In this document: positions 18,208 through 26,432 of the stretch, piece after piece
How the letters are laid out: each line of letters opens with the position of its first letter
Position numbering within the stretch: the stretch's first letter is position 1
Assembly: GCA_938011325.1 (NCBI GenBank)
Contig: CALLUD010000025.1
Location: 35,944-99,943 of the forward strand
Length of the DNA stretch: 64,000 nt
Source of the DNA: an uncultured Spartobacteria bacterium
GTDB lineage: Bacteria > Verrucomicrobiota > Verrucomicrobiia > Chthoniobacterales > JAATET01
Direction of reading: 5' to 3'
Position numbers and translations under genes: made by a program
Notes under the pieces: model-generated
Database searches by the model: none
Seen by the model: only the letters and a program-made list of their open reading frames with translations
Told to the model about the DNA's origin: nothing

Positions 18208-18246
18208 TGCCCGGCCACGCTATCCGCTGCGACGGTTCAGAAAAGG

Positions 18247-18480
18247 CTATTGCGAGGTCTCGCGCTGCGGCTGGCCGGGATTTTCCGGTTGAGAAATGGG
18301 AGTCGACGACGGGGTGGAGCCGGCGTCCGGGTCGGGCATCGAGATGGTCGACTCTGTCTGACGGTCCGCGCCCATCGAGCCCGTGCTTCCGCCTTCGTCT
18401 CCGCAGCCGACAAGAAAGCAGGCCACTCCCATTAACAGCAGTCCGCCCGCAGTCAGCAAAGTCCTCGATGGCATTCTCAT
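18247..18480 (-). CDS. small predicted lipoprotein
   Basis: A 77-residue open frame with a convincing lipoprotein signal (TAGGLLLMGVACFLVGC, lipobox LVGC) and a mature part of about 50 residues rich in Ser, Thr, Pro, Gln and Asp with no fold signature. Probably a disordered, membrane-tethered peptide, or an entericidin-like small lipoprotein. It is upstream of the MFS gene on the same strand, 39 bp away. No family recognised. Confidence 0.55.
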   Translation of the reverse strand: MRMPSRTLLTAGGLLLMGVACFLVGCGDEGGSTGSMGADRQTESTISMPDPDAGSTPSSTPISQPENPGQPQRETSQ

Positions 18481-18549
18481 GCCCGGAGTTCGGCTTGCAC
18501 ACCGCGACCGCAGGTCAGGTGGACGACTGACTCCGGCGTGGTGCCTGCC

Positions 18550-18759
18550 CTAGGCCTCGGTGATCGCCGTCACTTGGGGCAGTCCGACAACCGTCACCAC
18601 AAACGGCTTTTCGACCACGGAGATCGCCAGCGAGTTGAGCACCGCATCTCCGGCGGTCTTCACCACGATGCGGCGTCCGTCATTCACTTCGATGGCAAAT
18701 GGAACAAAGGGATTCGCTGCGAGTCGTTCCGCGAGCTGGTCGTGAATGGCCGTTGTCAT
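18550..18759 (-). CDS. small protein with PF-x-PF-x-I-x-x-x-DGR signature
   Basis: A 69-residue protein beginning MTTAIHDQLAERL. It carries NPFVPFAIEVNDGRRIVVKT, a pattern seen in short uncharacterised proteins of planctomycetes and verrucomicrobia that predict as a small beta-sheet domain, and ends in VTVVGLPQVTAITEA. The frame stays open much further upstream, but the extra residues are antisense to ribBA and not protein-like, so the ATG at 18759 is preferred. It is divergent from ribBA with 115 bp between the starts. Function unknown. Confidence 0.6.
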   Translation of the reverse strand: MTTAIHDQLAERLAANPFVPFAIEVNDGRRIVVKTAGDAVLNSLAISVVEKPFVVTVVGLPQVTAITEA

Positions 18760-18874
18760 CGCCGCAGCTTGCAACGACCTTCCCGCAAAAAGCGATGCTG
18801 GAAATTGGGGAACGGGACCTCCGTCAATTTCCTTCTCGCGCCCACCCGACAGGATTGGGGTAAATTGCTTTCCA

Positions 18875-20098
18875 ATGCCGAAGTCGTCCAGTCGTCGCCA
18901 GTCACCGTCGTTCGATCCCATTCCGGAGGTCATCAAGGACATTCGCGCGGGCAAAATGGTCATCGTCACCGACGACGCCGATCGCGAAAACGAGGGCGAC
19001 CTCGTAATGGCGGCCGAGAAGGTCACCCCTGCGGCGGTGAATTTCATGACGCGGTATGGCCGGGGATTGGTCTGCGCCCCGATCACCGAAGAGCGCGCCG
19101 AGCAGCTCGGGCTTCAGCGCATGGTCGCGCACAACCGCGAGATGTATAAGACCGACTTCACGGTTTCCGTCGACGCGGCCCGGGACATCACGACGGGCAT
19201 CAGCGCAAAGGATCGCGCAACGACAATTCGAGTGCTGGCAAATCCGAAGGCGACCCCTGCGGATCTCGTCCAGCCGGGGCACATCTTTCCGTTGCAGGCA
19301 AGACCGGGCGGCGTGCTTCGACGCGCGGGGCACACCGAGGCGTCGGTCGATCTGGCACGGCTCGCGGGATTGGATCCCTCCGGCGTCATCTGCGAGATCC
19401 TCAACGAGGATGGCTCGATGGCGCGACTTCCGGACCTCATGAAATTCCGGAAGAAGCACGGGTTGAAGATCTGCACGATCAAGGATCTCATTGCGCATCG
19501 TCGCAAAAGCGAGCGCCTCGTGGTGCGCGAGACCATCGTGCAAATGCCTACGGACTACGGCACGTTCCAACTGCACCTTTACCGTTCCGAGATCGACGGC
19601 ATGCACCACCTCGCGCTCGTGAAGGGCGAGATCGACGGCGAAAAACCCACCCTCGTCCGCGTGCACAGCGAATGTCTCACCGGTGACGTTTTCGGCTCGC
19701 GACGCTGCGATTGCGGCCCGCAATTGCAGACCGCGATGCGACAGATCGAGGAGGCCGGCAACGGCGTGCTCGTATACATGCGCCAGGAGGGCCGCGGCAT
19801 CGGCCTCGCGGCAAAACTCCACGCCTACAAGCTGCAGGAGGAAGGCCTCGACACCGTGGAGGCGAACGAGCGGCTCGGCTTCCCGCCGGATTTGCGCGAC
19901 TACGGGCTCGGCGCCCAGATTCTCAACGACCTCGGCGTGCGGAAGATTCGCCTGATGACGAACAACCCGCGCAAGGTCGTCGGGCTCGATGGCTACAACC
20001 TCGAAATCGTCGAGCAGGTCCCCATTCGCAGCGCTGCGAACCCGCACAACGAACGGTATCTCTCCACGAAGAAGAAGAAACTCGGGCATCTGTTGTAA
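18875..20098 (+). CDS. ribBA: bifunctional 3,4-dihydroxy-2-butanone-4-phosphate synthase / GTP cyclohydrolase II
   Basis: Supplies both committed precursors of riboflavin: DHBP from ribulose 5-phosphate and the pyrimidine from GTP. The 407-residue protein has an N-terminal RibB domain (about 13-210) with MVIVTDDADRENEGDLVMAA, TRYGRGLVCAPITEERAEQL and the substrate loop RAGHTEASVDLARLAGLDPS. A C-terminal RibA domain follows with VRVHSECLTGDVFGSRRCDC (zinc cysteines), VYMRQEGRGIGLAAKLHAYK and GLGAQILNDLGVRKIRLMTN. The ATG at 18875 fits the family N-terminus; longer frames add an unrelated leader. It is followed 71 bp later by ribH. No FMN riboswitch fits in the 115-bp upstream gap. Confidence 0.95.
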   Translation: MPKSSSRRQSPSFDPIPEVIKDIRAGKMVIVTDDADRENEGDLVMAAEKVTPAAVNFMTRYGRGLVCAPITEERAEQLGLQRMVAHNREMYKTDFTVSVDAARDITTGISAKDRATTIRVLANPKATPADLVQPGHIFPLQARPGGVLRRAGHTEASVDLARLAGLDPSGVICEILNEDGSMARLPDLMKFRKKHGLKICTIKDLIAHRRKSERLVVRETIVQMPTDYGTFQLHLYRSEIDGMHHLALVKGEIDGEKPTLVRVHSECLTGDVFGSRRCDCGPQLQTAMRQIEEAGNGVLVYMRQEGRGIGLAAKLHAYKLQEEGLDTVEANERLGFPPDLRDYGLGAQILNDLGVRKIRLMTNNPRKVVGLDGYNLEIVEQVPIRSAANPHNERYLSTKKKKLGHLL

Positions 20099-20169
20099 GC
20101 GCGGGCGACTCGCCCCCCCGATGCGCGGGTTGCCATGCCCCTGTTTTCTGGCACTATCTCCCTTCCACC

Positions 20170-20649
20170 ATGTCCACCGCATTGCCAGACCGTCCCACGC
20201 ACACCGCGCAGGCCCGCGGGAATTTTGCGCTCGTCGTGAGCCGGTATAACGAGGAGTTCACCTCCGCGCTCGCCACGAACGCGCGCGAGGAACTGCTCGC
20301 CATCAATGCGGAGTCGACCGTCACCACCCACTTTGCGCCCGGCGCTTTCGAGATTCCATTGCTCGTAAAGCTCCTGGCGGAGCGCGGGGAATTCGACGCC
20401 ATCCTCGCATTGGGCGTGATCATTCGCGGCAGCACCGCCCACGCGGATCTGATCGCCGCGTCCATCACCCACTCGTTGCAACAAATTTCCCTCGAGCATC
20501 GCGTGCCGGTTCTTCACGAGGTTCTGCTGGTCAACGACGAGACGCAGGCCCGGCAGCGCTGCATCGAGCCTCAACTCAATCGCGGTCGCGAGGCCGCCCG
20601 TGCCGCCGTCTCGGCGGTGCAGGCCGTTCGCGCGATCGCCGCAAGCTGA
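20170..20649 (+). CDS. ribH: 6,7-dimethyl-8-ribityllumazine synthase
   Basis: Condenses the RibA/RibB-derived precursors to lumazine. 159 residues, normal length. Motifs are ALVVSRYNEEFTSALATNA, the PGAFEIPLLVKLLAERGEFD block and ALGVIIRGSTAHADLIAASI, with the proton-relay histidine kept in STAH. The segment that is usually VPVIFGVLT reads VPVLHEVLLVNDETQARQRC, which is divergent. Start: ATG at 20170 (MSTALPDRPTHTAQ); a longer upstream frame is antiparallel to conserved ribBA coding sequence and is not real. It sits between ribBA and nusB, a common bacterial order. Confidence 0.92.
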   Translation: MSTALPDRPTHTAQARGNFALVVSRYNEEFTSALATNAREELLAINAESTVTTHFAPGAFEIPLLVKLLAERGEFDAILALGVIIRGSTAHADLIAASITHSLQQISLEHRVPVLHEVLLVNDETQARQRCIEPQLNRGREAARAAVSAVQAVRAIAAS

Positions 20650-20657
20650 TTCAAACC

Positions 20658-21101
20658 ATGGGAGTTCGAAGAGAGGGCCGCGAGGCTGCGGTCCAGTTCC
20701 TTTATCAACGCGACCTGAACCCGACTTCGGAGATCGCCGACCTTGGCGTGTTCTACAAAATGCGCGGGCTGAGCCCGAGCGCGCGCCGTTTTTGCGACGT
20801 GCTCGTCCGCGGCGTGCTGGAGAACCAGGCCGCCATCGACGAGGTCATCAAGGAGCACGCGCAGAATTATCAGCTCCACCGCATCTCCGCCGTCGATCGC
20901 AACATCATCCGCCTCGCGATCTACGAGATGCAGAATTGCCCGGAAGTGCCGCCGGTCGTTTCCATCAACGAGGCCATCGAAATCGCGAAAAAATACAGCA
21001 CCGACGAGTCGGGCCGCTTCGTCAACGGCGTGCTCGACCACGTGCGCGAGACCCTTTCGCGCCCGGCCCGCACCGCCAGCGCTGCCCAACCCGGCGAATG
21101 A
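20658..21101 (+). CDS. nusB: transcription antitermination factor NusB
   Basis: An RNA-binding helical protein of 147 residues that joins NusE (S10) on boxA in rRNA antitermination. Typical features are REGREAAVQFLYQRDLNPTS, RRFCDVLVRGVLENQAAIDE and the conserved core RISAVDRNIIRLAIYEM, followed by INEAIEIAKKYSTDESGRFV and NGVLDHV. It starts 8 bp after ribH and its TGA overlaps the ftsY ATG by 4 bp, so ribH, nusB and ftsY form one unit. Confidence 0.95.
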   Translation: MGVRREGREAAVQFLYQRDLNPTSEIADLGVFYKMRGLSPSARRFCDVLVRGVLENQAAIDEVIKEHAQNYQLHRISAVDRNIIRLAIYEMQNCPEVPPVVSINEAIEIAKKYSTDESGRFVNGVLDHVRETLSRPARTASAAQPGE

Positions 21102-21940
21102 AGTTTCTCAGGAACCTCGTCGAGAAATTCGCCGGCAAGCCGGTTGACTGGGACGAACTCGAGGAAAGCCTCATCCGCGCCGACCTCGGCGTGCCCATGG
21201 CGATGCGCATCATGGATGCCTTGCGCGCGCGCGGCGGCGAGCTCACCTCGAAGTGGGTGAACGACGTCACGCGATTCGAAATTCTCGAGGTTCTGCCAAA
21301 GGAAAATCCGCCGGTCCTGCCGGTCGCGGGGCGTCCGAAGGTCCTGCTGATGATCGGAGTCAACGGCACGGGCAAGACGACCTCCACGGCGAAGCTCGCG
21401 AATTTCTTCAAGCAACAGGGGCGCACCTCGCTCCTCGTCGCCGCCGACACCTTTCGCGCGGCCGCGATCGAGCAACTTTGCGTCTGGGGCGACCGCCTCG
21501 GCATCGAGGTCGTGAAGGGACAATACAACAGCGATCCCGCCGCTCTTTGCTACGACGCCTACATCAGCGCGCAGAAGCGCGGCGTCGACTACCTCATCTG
21601 CGACACCGCCGGCCGACTGCACACGAAGGGAAATCTCATGCAGGAACTCGCGAAGGTGAATCGCACACTGGCAAAGCATTCCCCGGACCTGCCCGACGAG
21701 AAGCTCCTCGTCGTCGACGCAACGACCGGCTCGAACGCCCTCGTCCAGGCCAAGGAATTTCACCAGGCCGTCGGGCTCACGGGTGTCATTGTCACGAAAC
21801 TGGACGGCAGCGGCAAAGGCGGCGTGGCCGTGGCGATTCAGAACGAACTCGGCATTCCCACCCGGTTTGTCGGCACGGGCGAAAAACTCGACGACCTCGC
21901 GCCATTCGACCGCGAGGCGTTCGTTGATCAGATCCTCTAA
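21098..21940 (+). CDS. ftsY: signal recognition particle receptor FtsY (NG domain only)
   Basis: GTPase receptor that docks SRP-ribosome complexes at the inner membrane. 280 residues. A short helical N domain begins at once (MKFLRNLVEKFAGKPVDWDE, LEESLIRADLGVPMAMRIMD), so the acidic A domain of E. coli FtsY is absent. G-domain motifs: P-loop IGVNGTGKTTSTAKLANFF, LVAADTFRAAAIEQL, DYLICDTAGRLHTKGNLM, VTKLDGSGKGGVAVAI and IPTRFVGTGEKLDDLAPFD. Starts by ATGA overlap with nusB. The MKFLRNLVEKF start may serve as the amphipathic membrane-targeting helix found in A-domain-less FtsY. Confidence 0.95.
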   Translation: MKFLRNLVEKFAGKPVDWDELEESLIRADLGVPMAMRIMDALRARGGELTSKWVNDVTRFEILEVLPKENPPVLPVAGRPKVLLMIGVNGTGKTTSTAKLANFFKQQGRTSLLVAADTFRAAAIEQLCVWGDRLGIEVVKGQYNSDPAALCYDAYISAQKRGVDYLICDTAGRLHTKGNLMQELAKVNRTLAKHSPDLPDEKLLVVDATTGSNALVQAKEFHQAVGLTGVIVTKLDGSGKGGVAVAIQNELGIPTRFVGTGEKLDDLAPFDREAFVDQIL

Positions 21941-22018
21941 GGCACATCGGATGGCGGGGAAAGCGCGCACGAAATTCTTCCCGTTTGCCGGCTTTCCTTA
22001 TTAATTCTCCTGTTTCCC

Positions 22019-22666
22019 ATGCCCGAGTTTCTGCAAAAAGGCGGCCCACTCATGTGGCTGCTCCTCGTTTGCAGCGTCGTTGCCGTCGCTGTGTTCCTCG
22101 AGCGGACGATCTATCTGCACCGCGCCGCGATCCGCGTCGGCGAGATGCTGCGCGGTCTCTCGAATCTCCTCGCGACGGGCAACATCGCCGAGGCACTGCA
22201 GGAATGCAGCTCCACACCGGGACCCGCCGCCCGGGTGATGCGCGCCGTTCTGCTCAAGCATGATCTGCCACGCTCCGAACTCCGCGACATCGCGCAGGAT
22301 GCCGGTCAGCTCGAAGTCCCGCGCCTCGAGCGAAACCTCGGGGTCCTCGTCACGATCATTTACGTTGCGCCATTGATCGGCCTCCTTGGCACGGTGGTCG
22401 GTCTCGTGCAGGCGTTCACCGAAGTCTCCGCCCAGGGCGGCTACGCGACCGCGGCCGAAATTTCCGCCGGCGTTTACCAGAGCCTGCTGACCACCGCCGC
22501 GGGCCTCGCGGTGTGCATCCCCACTCTGCTCGCCTACCAGTTTCTCTCCACCCGCGTGAACGAGATCATGCACGACATGGAGCGCGCGGGCATTGAAATC
22601 ATCATGCTGATCACCGACCTCCGCCGGGGAGGATCGGCTCAGGAACGCCGCGCCGAAGAGCAGTGA
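22019..22666 (+). CDS. exbB: ExbB/TolQ-type proton channel protein
   Basis: A 215-residue inner-membrane subunit of an energy-coupling complex. Three hydrophobic segments: GPLMWLLLVCSVVAVAVFLE near the N-terminus, then, after a cytoplasmic loop, LVTIIYVAPLIGLLGTVVGL and LLTTAAGLAVCIPTLLAYQF, which carry the MotA/TolQ/ExbB family pattern with the pore-lining threonine. It is followed by exbD with a GTGA overlap. Together with the TonB-like gene it probably forms a Ton system for TonB-dependent receptors encoded elsewhere. Confidence 0.92.
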   Translation: MPEFLQKGGPLMWLLLVCSVVAVAVFLERTIYLHRAAIRVGEMLRGLSNLLATGNIAEALQECSSTPGPAARVMRAVLLKHDLPRSELRDIAQDAGQLEVPRLERNLGVLVTIIYVAPLIGLLGTVVGLVQAFTEVSAQGGYATAAEISAGVYQSLLTTAAGLAVCIPTLLAYQFLSTRVNEIMHDMERAGIEIIMLITDLRRGGSAQERRAEEQ

Positions 22667-23067
22667 AACTCACGCGCACGCTGAATCCCCACTTCGGGTT
22701 GCTGCTGCTCGTTCCCGTTGCCGACCTTGCCGCGGGATTGCTGATTTTCCTTCTCCTGAGCGGCGGCTTGCTCCTGCAGCCAGGCGTGATGGTCAAGGCG
22801 CCCGACTCGCCGTTCCTGCTCGCGCCGCAGCGAAATCCGGGAGTCGTGGCAATCACCGGCGCACCCGCCCCGGCGATTTATTTCGACAACCGACGGATTT
22901 CCCCGGCCGAGCTCGCCACCCGGCTGGACGCCATGCCGGAGACGACGCGCACGCTCATCATCAAGGCGGACCGCCGTGCACCGGTGGAACTTCTTGTCGA
23001 AGTGACCAACGTCGCCATCACCCGTGGATTCTCCGTCGTGCTGGCCACCGAGCCGTCGAAGCAATGA
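22663..23067 (+). CDS. exbD: ExbD/TolR-family protein
   Basis: A 134-residue single-span protein: short cytoplasmic N-terminus (MKLTRTLNPHFG), one TM helix containing the conserved protonatable aspartate in VPVADLAAGLLIFLLLSGG, and a periplasmic domain ending in TLIIKADRRAPVELLVEVTN. The helix is more alanine/glycine-rich than usual (family consensus is closer to P-L-I-D-V-x-F-x-L-L-I-F-F). The start is GTG, overlapping the exbB stop; its own stop overlaps the next ATG. A second ExbD-type gene lies at the right edge of the window. Confidence 0.88.
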   Translation: MKLTRTLNPHFGLLLLVPVADLAAGLLIFLLLSGGLLLQPGVMVKAPDSPFLLAPQRNPGVVAITGAPAPAIYFDNRRISPAELATRLDAMPETTRTLIIKADRRAPVELLVEVTNVAITRGFSVVLATEPSKQ

Positions 23068-23837
23068 GTGCCGCCTCTTCGAACGAGCCGCTTCGGCTGC
23101 TCTTCGATTGGGCCTCCGCGCAGGACAACCGCCGCAGGCTCGCGATCTGGATATTCATCGCCCTGCTGCTTCACGCCGGAGTCTACCTGCTCCTGCGCGT
23201 CGCCTATCCGCCTCCCAATCCCCGCCCCATCTCCGACGCGACGCTGCACGTGCTGCTTCCCGGATCGCCGGAGGCCACCCGTCTCGCGCCGTTCCTGGCT
23301 TCCGCCGACCCCGCGCTGTTCGCACCGGAGCAACTTCGAGACCTCGAGACCCCCGATCCGCCGATCCCCAATTACGTGCCCAGCTACGAAAAGGCGCTGC
23401 CGGACCTCGTGTCGCTGCCCGAGCCGGGGACCCGCATCCTTCCCCCGCTGACCCGCGACTTCGGGGCACTGCCGATGCCGGATTCGCGTCAGGCACCGCA
23501 GCAGTTGCCGCCGCCGGCACGAGAAACCCAGCTCGAATTCACCGCAACGCTGGAAGGCCGCCGACCGGCCGAACTCCCGCCCATGAAATTCACCGCCCGT
23601 CCCGGAGATCTGCTGGCGCCGACGAGTTTTCTCGTGGCCGTCGGACCCGACGGAACTGTGCGGCACGTTTTGAAAAGTCTCTCAACCGTCGGCTCGACCA
23701 ACAAATCCCTCGATGAGGCGGCCAAACGCTATTTGATGAGCCTGAAATTTTCGCCCGCCGGGGAAATGCAGGATACGACCTGGGGCACCGCCACCTTCCA
23801 TTGGGGGCTGGATGTCGAACGCAAGCGACTCCAATGA
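23064..23837 (+). CDS. TonB-like energy transducer
   Basis: A 257-residue protein with one N-terminal TM anchor (LAIWIFIALLLHAGVYLLLR), a long proline-rich periplasmic stretch (about residues 50-165, PPPNPRPISDAT, ETPDPPIPNYVPS, QAPQQLPPPAR), and a C-terminal domain with TonB-like organisation (FLVAVGPDGTVRHVLKSLST, then AAKRYLMSLKFSPAGE). Position in the exbB-exbD operon with ATGA overlaps on both sides makes TonB the best reading. The C-terminal domain is too divergent to be certain from inspection. It lacks the QPxYP region usually seen before the TonB domain. Confidence 0.7.
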   Translation: MSAASSNEPLRLLFDWASAQDNRRRLAIWIFIALLLHAGVYLLLRVAYPPPNPRPISDATLHVLLPGSPEATRLAPFLASADPALFAPEQLRDLETPDPPIPNYVPSYEKALPDLVSLPEPGTRILPPLTRDFGALPMPDSRQAPQQLPPPARETQLEFTATLEGRRPAELPPMKFTARPGDLLAPTSFLVAVGPDGTVRHVLKSLSTVGSTNKSLDEAAKRYLMSLKFSPAGEMQDTTWGTATFHWGLDVERKRLQ

Positions 23838-24073
23838 TTTCGGTGGGACTCGAAACAATCGCGTTTCTCTACGTCGCCGGCACGCTGCTGGTAATCGCCG
23901 GTGTTTGGCTGATCCACGCGTGGCTGAGGTCCCGAGCCTTTAAGAACCTGCGCCGCAACCGGATCCAGTGTGCCCTCTGCGGCACGGAATACGAGAGCGA
24001 AGACGCCACGGAGCTGCCCGCCTGCCCGGTGTGCGCACACCAGAATGAGCGCGTCACACCCCCCTTATTTTGA
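23834..24073 (+). CDS. small membrane protein with a zinc ribbon
   Basis: 79 residues: one N-terminal TM helix (ETIAFLYVAGTLLVIAGVWL), a basic stretch (RSRAFKNLRRNR), then two CxxC knuckles, IQCALCGTEYESED and LPACPVCAHQNERV, forming a compact four-cysteine zinc ribbon facing the cytoplasm. It overlaps the TonB-like gene by ATGA, so it belongs to the exb operon. No described function for this architecture is known to me. It could recruit a partner to the Ton complex or be an unrelated passenger. Confidence 0.75.
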   Translation: MISVGLETIAFLYVAGTLLVIAGVWLIHAWLRSRAFKNLRRNRIQCALCGTEYESEDATELPACPVCAHQNERVTPPLF

Positions 24074-24178
24074 CGCCCATGCACTCTGGCTTGTCACGGC
24101 AATGAAAGATTGTGGTTGCATTGCCCCTTGGCGAGCCGGTTCATTGCATGTTTCTCTTTAAATGCCATTAGTCGAAGC

Positions 24179-25426
24179 ATGAGCGAGCGTAGAGTCGTCA
24201 TCACTGGAATTGGAGTCGTTTCACCGATCGGACTCGACGCAAATACATTCTGGAAAAGTCTCCGCGAGGGCGTGAGCGGCATCAGTCGCTTCGACGCATT
24301 TGATTCCACCGACTACGATTGCAAGATCGCCGGCGAGATCAAAAACTTCTCCGCGGCGCAGTATTTCAAGAATCCCAAGTCGGCGAAACGGACGGATCGT
24401 TTTACCCAGTTCGCGATGGCGGCCTCGAAAATGGCCATCGAAGATTCCGGTCTCGACCCGTCGGCGGTGGACCCCACCCGCGTCGGCGTGATGATCGGCT
24501 CGGGCATCGGCGGCCTGTTCAGCATGGAAGAGGAGGCGAAGCGCCTCTACAGCCGCGGCCCGGACCGCGTGTCGCCCTTCACGATCGCAATGATGATCAG
24601 CAACATGGCCAGCGGAATCGTTTCGATGGAATACGGCTTCGGCGGGCCGAACATGTGCATCGTCACCGCCTGCGCCACCGCGAACAACTCGATCGGTGAG
24701 GCATGGCGCATCATCAAGTTTGGCGATGCCGATTGCATCATCGCCGGCGGATGCGAGGCCACGATCACGCCTCTCGGCATTTCCGGCTTCGCCGCGATGA
24801 AGGCGCTCAGCTGCCGCAACGACGAACCGGAGAAGGCCTGCCGGCCGTTCGACAAGGATCGCGACGGATTCATCATGGGCGAGGGCGCCGGCATTCTGAT
24901 CCTCGAGGAGCTCGAGCACGCGAAGAAGCGCGGGGCGAACATTTACTGCGAGCTTTCCGGCTACGGCTGCACGGCGGACGCGTTCCACATGACCCAGCCC
25001 CTGCCGGAAGGCGAAGGTGCGGCGCGGGCCATGCAGATGGCGATGAAACACGCCGGGGTGAATCCCGAGGACGTCGACTACATCAACGCCCACGCCACCT
25101 CAACTCCGCTTGGCGACATTTGCGAGACGAAGGCCATCAAGCTTGCCCTCGGCGATGCGGCGAAGACCACGGCGGTCAGTTCGACGAAGTCGATGACCGG
25201 GCACCTGCTCGGTGCGGCAGGCGGCGTCGAAATGGCCGCATGCGTGCTCGCGATTCGCGACGGCGTCATTCCGCCAACGATCAACCTTGAGAATCCCGAT
25301 CCCGAGTGCGACCTCGACTATGTGCCGAATGTCGCGCGCGAGAAGAAGGTGCGGGTCGCCATCAACAACTCCTTCGGATTCGGCGGCCACAACGCGACCC
25401 TGATCGCCAAGGAATTCGTCGGTTGA
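24179..25426 (+). CDS. fabF: beta-ketoacyl-ACP synthase II
   Basis: Elongating condensing enzyme of type II fatty acid synthesis, 415 residues. The catalytic triad is C165 (VTACATANNSIGEAW), H305 (INAHATSTPLGD) and H342 (STKSMTGHLLGAAGG). Other family marks are RRVVITGIGVVSPIGLD, VMIGSGIGGLFSMEEEA, the gating-loop GFGGHNATL and RPFDKDRDGFIMGEGAGILI. The ATG at 24179 is the family start; an upstream in-frame ATG adds a cysteine-rich leader with no homology. 105 bp separate it from the zinc-ribbon gene, so it may have its own promoter. No acpP, fabG or fabD is adjacent. Confidence 0.95.
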   Translation: MSERRVVITGIGVVSPIGLDANTFWKSLREGVSGISRFDAFDSTDYDCKIAGEIKNFSAAQYFKNPKSAKRTDRFTQFAMAASKMAIEDSGLDPSAVDPTRVGVMIGSGIGGLFSMEEEAKRLYSRGPDRVSPFTIAMMISNMASGIVSMEYGFGGPNMCIVTACATANNSIGEAWRIIKFGDADCIIAGGCEATITPLGISGFAAMKALSCRNDEPEKACRPFDKDRDGFIMGEGAGILILEELEHAKKRGANIYCELSGYGCTADAFHMTQPLPEGEGAARAMQMAMKHAGVNPEDVDYINAHATSTPLGDICETKAIKLALGDAAKTTAVSSTKSMTGHLLGAAGGVEMAACVLAIRDGVIPPTINLENPDPECDLDYVPNVAREKKVRVAINNSFGFGGHNATLIAKEFVG

Positions 25427-25456
25427 CCCCGCCCGCGAAGCGCGGAACCCGGGTCA
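25424..25456. terminator. hairpin between convergent fabF and metR
   Basis: Nested inverted repeats: outer TGACCC / GGGTCA and inner CCGCG / CGCGG around a short AAG loop. It starts at the fabF stop codon and ends at the metR stop codon, a position expected for a shared terminator. There is no T-tract on either strand, so the terminator call is tentative. Confidence 0.45.
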
Positions 25457-26422
25457 TCGACCTCGCATCTTGGCGACGGGCTTCCGTCGACGTCCGGTCG
25501 CTTCTTCGTCGGGAATCGGCCGGATTCCTTTCAATGTTGCGAAGCTGATTCGGCGCATGATTTTCACAAACTCCTGCATGTAGGCGAGGCCGGCTGCCGC
25601 AGTCGTCGTCGCGGCAAAAAGCCGGCTCTCGAGCCCGCTCTTTCCGACGGGCTTTCCCACGACGTATTTCCGATCCAGAAACGGCTGCACCGTCCAGCCG
25701 GGCAGCGCCGCCACACCTCTGCCGCTGGCCACGAGTTGCAGGATGGCCACCGTTAGCTCCGTCTTCCGCCGCTGGGGCTCCACTTTCGCCGGCCGCAGAA
25801 CCTCCCGGACCAGATCCAGTCGATCGTCGGGGATCGGATAGGTCACCAGTGTCTCGTTCTTGAAATCCTTTGCGGTGACATGCGACTTCCGCGCCAGAGG
25901 ATGATGCCGGGAAACCAGTGCCAGGACCTCGTAGGCAAACAAGGGGTGAAACACGACCCCCTCCCGCGGTTGCGCGTGCGAAACGATGACCAGATCGGCG
26001 CGGTTTTCACCCAGAAGACCGATGGGGTCCGCATGAAACCCGGAGACCAGATCCAGCTCGACCTGCGGCCAATGCTCGCGAAAGGCATCCATCGATGGCA
26101 TGAGCCAGTCGAAGCAGGAGTGGCACTCCACCGCAATCCGCAGATCGCCGGCCTGTCCCTGCGCGATGCGCGCGAGATCGCGCTCCCCATCCCTCACGCG
26201 CCGGGTGACGTCGTAGGCGAGTTCGACCAGAAGCTCTCCCGCAGCCGTCAACCGCAGCGGATCGCTCTTTCGTTCGAACAGCTCGACCTCGTAGTAATCC
26301 TCGATCGCACGGATCTGATGTGAGATCGCCGGCTGCGAAAGATTCACCCGTTTGCCAGCCTTCGAGAGGTTCCCCGTTTCCGCGAGAGCCACGAGGCTTC
26401 GAAGGTGCCGTAATTCGAGCAT
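25454..26422 (-). CDS. metR: LysR-type activator of methionine genes (MetR-like)
   Basis: 322 residues. The winged helix-turn-helix spans residues 1-60 (MLELRHLRSLVALAETGNLS, then NLSQPAISHQIRAIEDYYEV), followed by the LysR effector domain. Resemblance to E. coli MetR is strong through the effector domain: DLRIAVECHSCFDWLMPSMD, HWPQVELDLVSGFHADP, YEVLALVSRHHPLARKS, VASGRGVAALPGWTV. E. coli MetR uses homocysteine as co-activator and controls metE. The gene is divergent from metE, the classical metR-metE layout. The ATG at 26422 matches the MetR N-terminus; an ATG at 26437 in the same frame would overlap the candidate binding site. Confidence 0.9.
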   Translation of the reverse strand: MLELRHLRSLVALAETGNLSKAGKRVNLSQPAISHQIRAIEDYYEVELFERKSDPLRLTAAGELLVELAYDVTRRVRDGERDLARIAQGQAGDLRIAVECHSCFDWLMPSMDAFREHWPQVELDLVSGFHADPIGLLGENRADLVIVSHAQPREGVVFHPLFAYEVLALVSRHHPLARKSHVTAKDFKNETLVTYPIPDDRLDLVREVLRPAKVEPQRRKTELTVAILQLVASGRGVAALPGWTVQPFLDRKYVVGKPVGKSGLESRLFAATTTAAAGLAYMQEFVKIMRRISFATLKGIRPIPDEEATGRRRKPVAKMRGR

Positions 26423-26432
26423 GGCCGTTTTT

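Noticed and set aside
18760..18874. Possible FMN riboswitch upstream of ribBA
   Set aside because: Only 115 bp separate the divergent starts, and none of the conserved FMN-aptamer segments is visible.
19711..20169. N-terminal extension of ribH of about 150 codons
   Set aside because: It overlaps conserved RibA coding sequence out of frame; the family length and start match the ATG at 20170.
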